Assembly (NCBI GenBank): GCA_037074615.1
Contig: CM073550.1
Coordinates: 10,310,001-10,374,000 of the forward strand
Length of the DNA: 64,000 nucleotides
Origin: Leucaena leucocephala
Lineage: Eukaryota > Streptophyta > Magnoliopsida > Fabales > Fabaceae
Reading direction: 5' to 3'
Part shown: positions 59,072 to 64,000 of the stretch, piece by piece
Layout: the number at the start of each line of letters is the position of its first letter
Position numbering within the stretch: position 1 is the first letter of the stretch
Position numbers and translations under genes: made by a program
The notes under the pieces: generated by a model
What the model was told of the DNA's origin: nothing
The model's input: only the letters and a program-made list of their open reading frames with translations
Databases searched by the model: none

Positions 59072-59115
59072 TTGACTTGGTATTTGTCCCCTTCAAGTCA
59101 ACTCAAATTGGTCAA
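59072..59115. promoter_or_regulatory. Cluster of three W-box cores upstream of array copy 3
   Basis: TTGACT at 59,072-59,077 (plus), and on the minus strand TTGACT at 59,101-59,096 and TTGACC at 59,115-59,110. All lie 100-145 bp before the start codon. TTGAC(C/T) is the binding core of WRKY factors. The last two are conserved upstream of the relic, and one upstream of copy 1. An AT-rich TATA-like stretch (CATATAAAAAATAATA) lies closer to the start, near 59,170. Confidence 0.5.
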
Positions 59116-59215
59116 CATTGCCGTCTCCAAATTCAACTCCTCTCCCATTGAATTTGAAACAAATGCCATACATATAAAAAATAATAACGATGAAACCCAT
59201 CTCTAGTCCGAAGAC

Positions 59216-61704
59216 ATGAAGCTTACTTCATTTTACATTCTGCTGTTCCTCTCTATGCTTTCTCAATCATTCCATTGTTGCTGCCAGCCTGACCTAGATA
59301 CTGTCACAGACTGCTCTTTCAGCGACACAAAGAAAGTGGCATATGATTGCATAGGCCTCCAAAAGTCATGCACATCCTTTGTAACTTTCAGATCAAATCC
59401 TCCCTATAATAACCCACTAAACATTGCCAATCATCTTGGCTCAGAAGCATCTTCCATAGCCTCCATCAACAACATATCAAGCAACACCAAGAACATTCCT
59501 TCTAATCAAATTGTTATTGTTCCAATCGATTGTTCCTGTTTGGGTGGTATCTACCAGCATCCCGCTTCTTATGCGCTTAAGGCAGGTGACACCTACTTTT
59601 TGGTGGCCAACAATTCTTATCAAGGCCTCACCATTTGCCAGATGCTACGCCGGCAAAATTATGCCATCAATCTCACTGTGGGTGAACAAGTTTCAGTTCC
59701 AGTCTTATGCGCTTGTCCTACTGCTGACCAGATCTCAGATGGGGTCTCCTCCCTGCTAGTTTACACAGTTGTCTTTGGGGATTCACCTGAATCAATCGCA
59801 CAGGCCTATGGTGCGAATCTAGAGACTATGATGACTGCTAATCAATTGCGTTCAAACACCCCCATATATCCCTTCACAACTCTCTTAGTTCCCCTCAAAC
59901 CCTCCTCTTGTAAACTCAGTCCACATTTATTCTACTGCACCTGTTCATTCGCCCAGAAATACCTTCCAAATTCAAGTTTCAACACTCTCGATTGTGATCA
60001 TACTCAAATTGATTCTCATGGTTTCCCCATCAAATTGGTTGCTTCCCTAGGTAATCTCTTTTCAATCCTCCATAGCTCACTAGGCTTTTAGCAAAATCGT
60101 GTCTAGAAATGAATGCCAATCACACTCTCCTTGAGGTTTAAATTTTAAACAAAAAATCACATTTATTTAAAATTTAAATGAAGTTGAATTCATATTACAA
60201 TAACCCAGATTAAAAGGAAACTGTAGGATTTTTTTTAAAACCAACACTCAGAGTCCCCTTGTACCAGGTACATAAATTAGATGTCCAAGCTTACTATTGT
60301 CTCCAACACAATCTTCTCTCCTCTTTGTTTAAGTAGCAGATCGAGCCATAGATTTAACAAATGTTGGTGTTTATTTTACAAGGATAGTTGACGATACTAT
60401 GCCATGTACTATAATTGGGATGATCAATAGATGTAAAGCTCCATACTTCCAAAGTACCTAATCTCTTGTCTGCAAAAATAGAAATTACTCCCTCACACTT
60501 TACTCATGTACTTGCAGGTGTTGGTATTGGTGCTGGAATTTTGAGCTTATTTCTTTCGGGTCACAAGTTGTATCAATACCTAAAACAAAAGCAAGAAAGA
60601 GTTCGTAAGGAAAAATTGTTCAAGAAAAATGGTGGCCTCTTGCTACAAGAAAAGATGTCATGTTATGGAAATGGAGACAAAGCAAGACTTTTTACAGCAG
60701 AAGAGCTGAAAGGAGCAACAGATAACTACAATCAAAATAGGTTTCTTGGTCAAGGGGGTTTTGGAACTGTTTATAAAGGAATGTTACCAGATGGTACCAT
60801 TGTTGCAGTTAAGAAGGCGAAAGAAATCGTGAGAAACCAGATTGAGACTTTCATTAATGAAGTGGTGATTCTATCCCAAATAAACCACAGGAACATTGTG
60901 AAACTCTTGGGTTGGTGCCTAGAGACTGAAGCCCCGTTATTAGTATATGAATTTATTCCTAATGGAACACTTTCTCACCACATCAATAACCAGGAACTTG
61001 AAGGAAAGCTTTCATGGGGCACCCGCCTCAGAATTGCTTGTGAGGTTGCAGGGGCAGTGGCCTATATGCATTCTGCAGCTTCCATTCCTGTCTTTCATAG
61101 AGACATCAAGACTTCCAACATACTCCTGGATCATAAGTACAGTGCCAAAGTATCTGATTTCGGGACTTCAAGATCAGTGCCAAATGATCGGACTCACTTA
61201 ACCACAGTGGTACAAGGCACTTTTGGGTATATTGATCCTGAATATTTCCAATCCAGTCAATTCACAGATAAAAGTGATGTATATAGTTTTGGGGTTGTAC
61301 TCATAGAGCTCATTTCTGGAAAGAAGCCCATTACCTTCTCAGAAGAAGATCAAGGTCAGAACCTTGTCACAGAATTTATTTCTTTGATGAAGAAGGACCG
61401 AGTTTTTGATATTTTAGATGCTAGAGTTGTTCATGAAGGAAGGAAAGATGACATTCTTAGTGTAGTGAATCTAGCAAAGAGATGCGTGAGACTCAATGGG
61501 AAGAAGAGACCCACAATGCGAGAGGTTTCAACAGAGTTAGAAGGACTGAGAAAGACACAAAATTCTTTAGAGATCATTGATTGTTCTCTTGAGTTTCCAC
61601 ATGATAGAAAATCATCTACGCATTCCACTCCTTCTGAATCAGACCAAGAATCCACAGAAGAAAGCATCTCATTAATGTTCCAAATCGACTCCACACCCAT
61701 CTGA
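59216..61704 (+). CDS. Intact LysM receptor kinase with a WAK-type kinase domain (673 aa), array copy 3
   Basis: Exon 1 is 59,216-60,050 and exon 2 is 60,518-61,704, joined across a phase-1 GT-AG intron. Residues 1-23 are a signal peptide. Residues 24-278 form an ectodomain with three LysM-like regions (about 54-102, 117-163, 180-226) separated by the diagnostic pairs C106-S-C108, C165-A-C167 and C241-T-C243. Its style (SFVTFRSNPPYNNPLNIA) is that of LYK4/LYK5/LYR receptors, which bind chitin or lipo-chitooligosaccharides. A membrane span follows at about 279-300 (GVGIGAGILSLFLSG). The kinase (about 345-610) is complete: GQGGFG 356-361, K377, E393, HRD 472-474, DFG 492-494, YIDPEYF. Its sequence style (LLVYEFIPNGTLSHHI, TTVVQGTFGYIDPEYF) is WAK/WAKL, not LYK. 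An acidic Ser/Thr-rich tail follows. A cell-surface glycan-sensing role is inference. Confidence 0.93.
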
Positions 61705-62150
61705 AAGTGATGCAGACACCAACTACATGTTCTGCCTTTCTATTTTGGGTATGCAGGGTCCATGTCCTCAGTGGGATTGTGCCATTGACAAGCTTCAATA
61801 AAGAGCAGCAAGAAAGAGATAGGAAAGTTGTTGGCTCTGATACCATAAGCATCCAGAACAGAGAGATAGGAAATGAGAAAATTAAGAATAAATTTTATTT
61901 CTTTCATGTAGAGTACATGCTCAGATATACAGTATTTAGCCTCAACTAAATCTAGTTTTACAATGCTTGACCACCAACATACCTTAACCAACTGTCTAAA
62001 AGTAAGAACATGCTCCTTAAGTACCTAACTAACTCATAGATCAACTAATTCCCTCCATTAATCTTCACCAACTTCTGGCATGGCGTTCCTTATGGAAGGT
62101 TCGTTTCCCATTTCACATCATTGTAGTCATTCGGAAACTATTACAGCATG
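61705..62150 (+). repeat. 3' flank of array copy 3, shared with copies 1 and 2
   Basis: An AATAAA at 61,797-61,802 may serve as a polyadenylation signal. Then comes GGCTCTGATACCATAAG near 61,835, whose first 13 bases (GGCTCTGATACCA) are identical to the copia primer-site complement at 55,478-55,490. LTR-like A/T-rich sequence follows (TTTTATTTCTTTCATG, GCTCAGATATACAG). Counterparts follow copies 1 and 2. Confidence 0.55.
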
Positions 62151-64000
62151 CACTACCTCTGACATCAACTCTCCATATCCACATTACAAAAACAAACTCC
62201 TAGCGACAGTGTCCTAACCACGATAATGGTAATCATGGTGAGAACATTGTCATTATAACGGTTATAATTTTGTTTAAGACATACTAATTTTATTTTATTG
62301 AGAAAACTAATTAATTTGTCCCTCTTCTTTACACCTTTTTCCAAACAGGTCCTCATACTTCAAAAACATATGCATTAGTCCCTATAATTATCCCTATTTT
62401 CCCCGTTAATCCCAATTGTTTATGAAATTCTAATAACTCGTCCCTGCCTCCTCCACATGGCAGTGACAGCGTGAAGGGAAGATGAGATGGCAAAAGGCTC
62501 GCTGAGGCGTATAAATTACTACATGATCGTGCAATGCCAATCTCACCATGTCTGGTATACAAAAATGCATCTCTTTTTTATATGAATGTAGCCTCCCGGG
62601 GGAATCAGATTTCTTCATTTAAGAAAAAGGGTAAAATAACCAATAATACGAAATATTAATCAGAATGCACAATGATTTAATTAGGTTTTCTCCCATTCTC
62701 ACTAGTTGAAAACCCGAATCCAACCGGCAAGAAATCGTTCGCATGTTAATCAAGGGTTCACCGTCCACTTTTACAAAATAGATTTGCGCAACCGGTAGAT
62801 ATGCCACAAGTCGAAAATCAAACAGAACATAGCTAAGGCTCGGGTTTACAAAAGCAATCGAATTTCTAGAAAGAATCATACATACCATCAAAACTTGGTG
62901 TAAAGGACGTTTTCTAGTTCAACATCATTTGCTTCTTCACCTTCTTCTTTGTCGTTCAACACCGTTAGCTCACCGTCGAAGCCTCATCGACCATTCGCCT
63001 CCACCGCAGCTCCCCTCCGTCTCTCGTTGGAAGTCATCTGCTGGGGGGGGGGGGGGTTTTGTTTTTGGAGCGGAGGGGAGTAAAGAGAAAAATGTGTTTA
63101 GTTGAGAAAAAATAAAGGAGAAAAGGGAAGGAAAGATTTTTTATTTTTCTGTCATCCCTTTTTTTTTCTTTTTCTTTCTAAAAATAGAAATTTTTTGATA
63201 AAAGGGAAAATTTTCTATTTTTATAATTAAATTATTTTTGATATTTATCTAATAATTTAATTATATTTTTTATTTTTTTTTATTTTTTTCATATATAATT
63301 TTTTTTAATTATTAAAATTTAATAAATATAATAAATTATTTATATATTATATTAAAATATATAATAATTATATAATTAATAAAAAATAATATTAAAATTA
63401 TATTATATTTTTTAATTTTTTTAATTTTATTATATATATAAATGAAATAAAAAATTTTAAGATTTATAAATTAAAAAAATATGAATATTATAAATAAAAA
63501 ATAAATAAATTTAAATAAAAAGATAAGAGTATATTTATCAATTTCTAATTAACTCTACTCCCCTGCTCCTTTTCTCTTCTTAACTAAATAAAATATAATA
63601 ATTAATCTTTTTTTTTATCTTTTTTTAAATTAATTTAATTTACGCTCTTCAGGCTAAAGCCTTAGTCTCGGCCCTAGGGACCAGGGACGATGTTGATTCG
63701 CTTGAGTGGTGTGCTTGCGTGGCTTTTAAATGTCTCCTACCATTTTCGGAGAAATTCTTGTGTGCACCCGGTACAATACGTCATTCCTGCTCTGAACAAT
63801 AAAAATACTCCACCTCAAATAATTTTAAGAAGCGTTACATGACCAACTTTTGCAGTTTCAAGCAACTGTATCATTAATTTTACAATTTTCCAAGAATGAT
63901 TTCAGAGTTCCACAAGTAGATTTAAAGCCACGTTAGTTTCATATGGGTGTGTTTGCCAAATTTAGATTTTAAATTTAGGTTTGACTCAAAATTTAAATTT
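62151..64000. other. Terminal spacer, no gene seen
   Basis: No supported gene. A G14 run lies at 63,043-63,056 next to a CT-rich stretch. 63,170-63,640 is extremely AT-rich. From about 63,943 to the window end the sequence TATGGGTGTGTTTGCCAAAT begins another copy of the GGGTGTGTTTGG-ended element seen at 58,378, truncated by the window. Confidence 0.5.

Noticed and set aside
62619..62891. 90-codon minus-strand open frame near the right end
   Set aside because: No recognisable motif, no intron signals and composition like the surrounding spacer. It might be a repeat relic, but I cannot support a gene.
63043..63056. G14 homopolymer as a G-quadruplex or regulatory signal
   Set aside because: A single long G run next to CT-rich sequence is more likely a simple repeat or sequencing artefact, and nothing nearby is regulated by it.
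1..64000. CRISPR arrays, bacterial operons, phage or organelle insertions
   Set aside because: No regularly spaced repeats, ribosome-binding sites or organelle gene content are seen. Everything is consistent with plant nuclear DNA.

Overview
The window is nuclear DNA of a flowering plant, most likely a eudicot. The evidence is AT-rich intergenic DNA, short GT-AG introns, a nuclear-type tRNA-Glu(TTC), Ty1/copia, Ty3/gypsy, LINE and CACTA remnants, many small inverted-repeat elements (MITEs), and plant-specific families (terpene synthase, NPH3/BTB, LysM receptor kinase, FYVE protein). The species cannot be fixed from the sequence.

Layout. 1-6.5 kb is transposon debris: a minus-strand gypsy gag with a tRNA-Asp-type primer site, then a decayed CACTA element ending at 6485. 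7.2-15.1 kb holds two convergent terpene-synthase pseudogenes of the nerolidol/linalool-synthase type, with MITEs in their introns. A LINE 3' fragment follows (15.7-16.5 kb). 16.9-22.7 kb (minus) is a complete three-exon gene for a 1270-residue FYVE-finger protein with about nine copies of a charged helical repeat. 23-31.5 kb is gene-poor and AT-rich, with several inverted-repeat elements. 31.8-34.6 kb (plus) is an NPH3/BTB gene whose last intron lacks a normal acceptor. 37.9-40.4 kb (plus) is a plant gene I do not recognise. A tRNA-Glu gene lies at 41.4 kb (minus).

42.3-61.7 kb is the most interesting part: a direct tandem array of receptor-kinase genes. Each joins a three-LysM ectodomain of the LYK4/LYK5 (LYR) type to a cytoplasmic kinase of the WAK (wall-associated kinase) type across one phase-1 intron. 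The last copy (59,216-61,704) is open throughout and predicts a 673-residue receptor with a complete RD kinase. The first copy is a pseudogene carrying a small LTR-like (TRIM-like) insertion. The second is split by a 5.0-kb copia element flanked by a 5-bp target duplication. A third is only a stub of the signal-peptide region. The copies also share upstream W-box-type motifs and downstream sequence, so the duplicated unit extends beyond the coding region.

How the genes relate: apart from the kinase array and the terpene-synthase pair, each a product of local duplication, the genes are unrelated neighbours, as is usual in plant genomes. The proposed novelty is the LysM-WAK chimera: a chitin/LCO-type recognition ectodomain on an apparently active wall-associated-type kinase.
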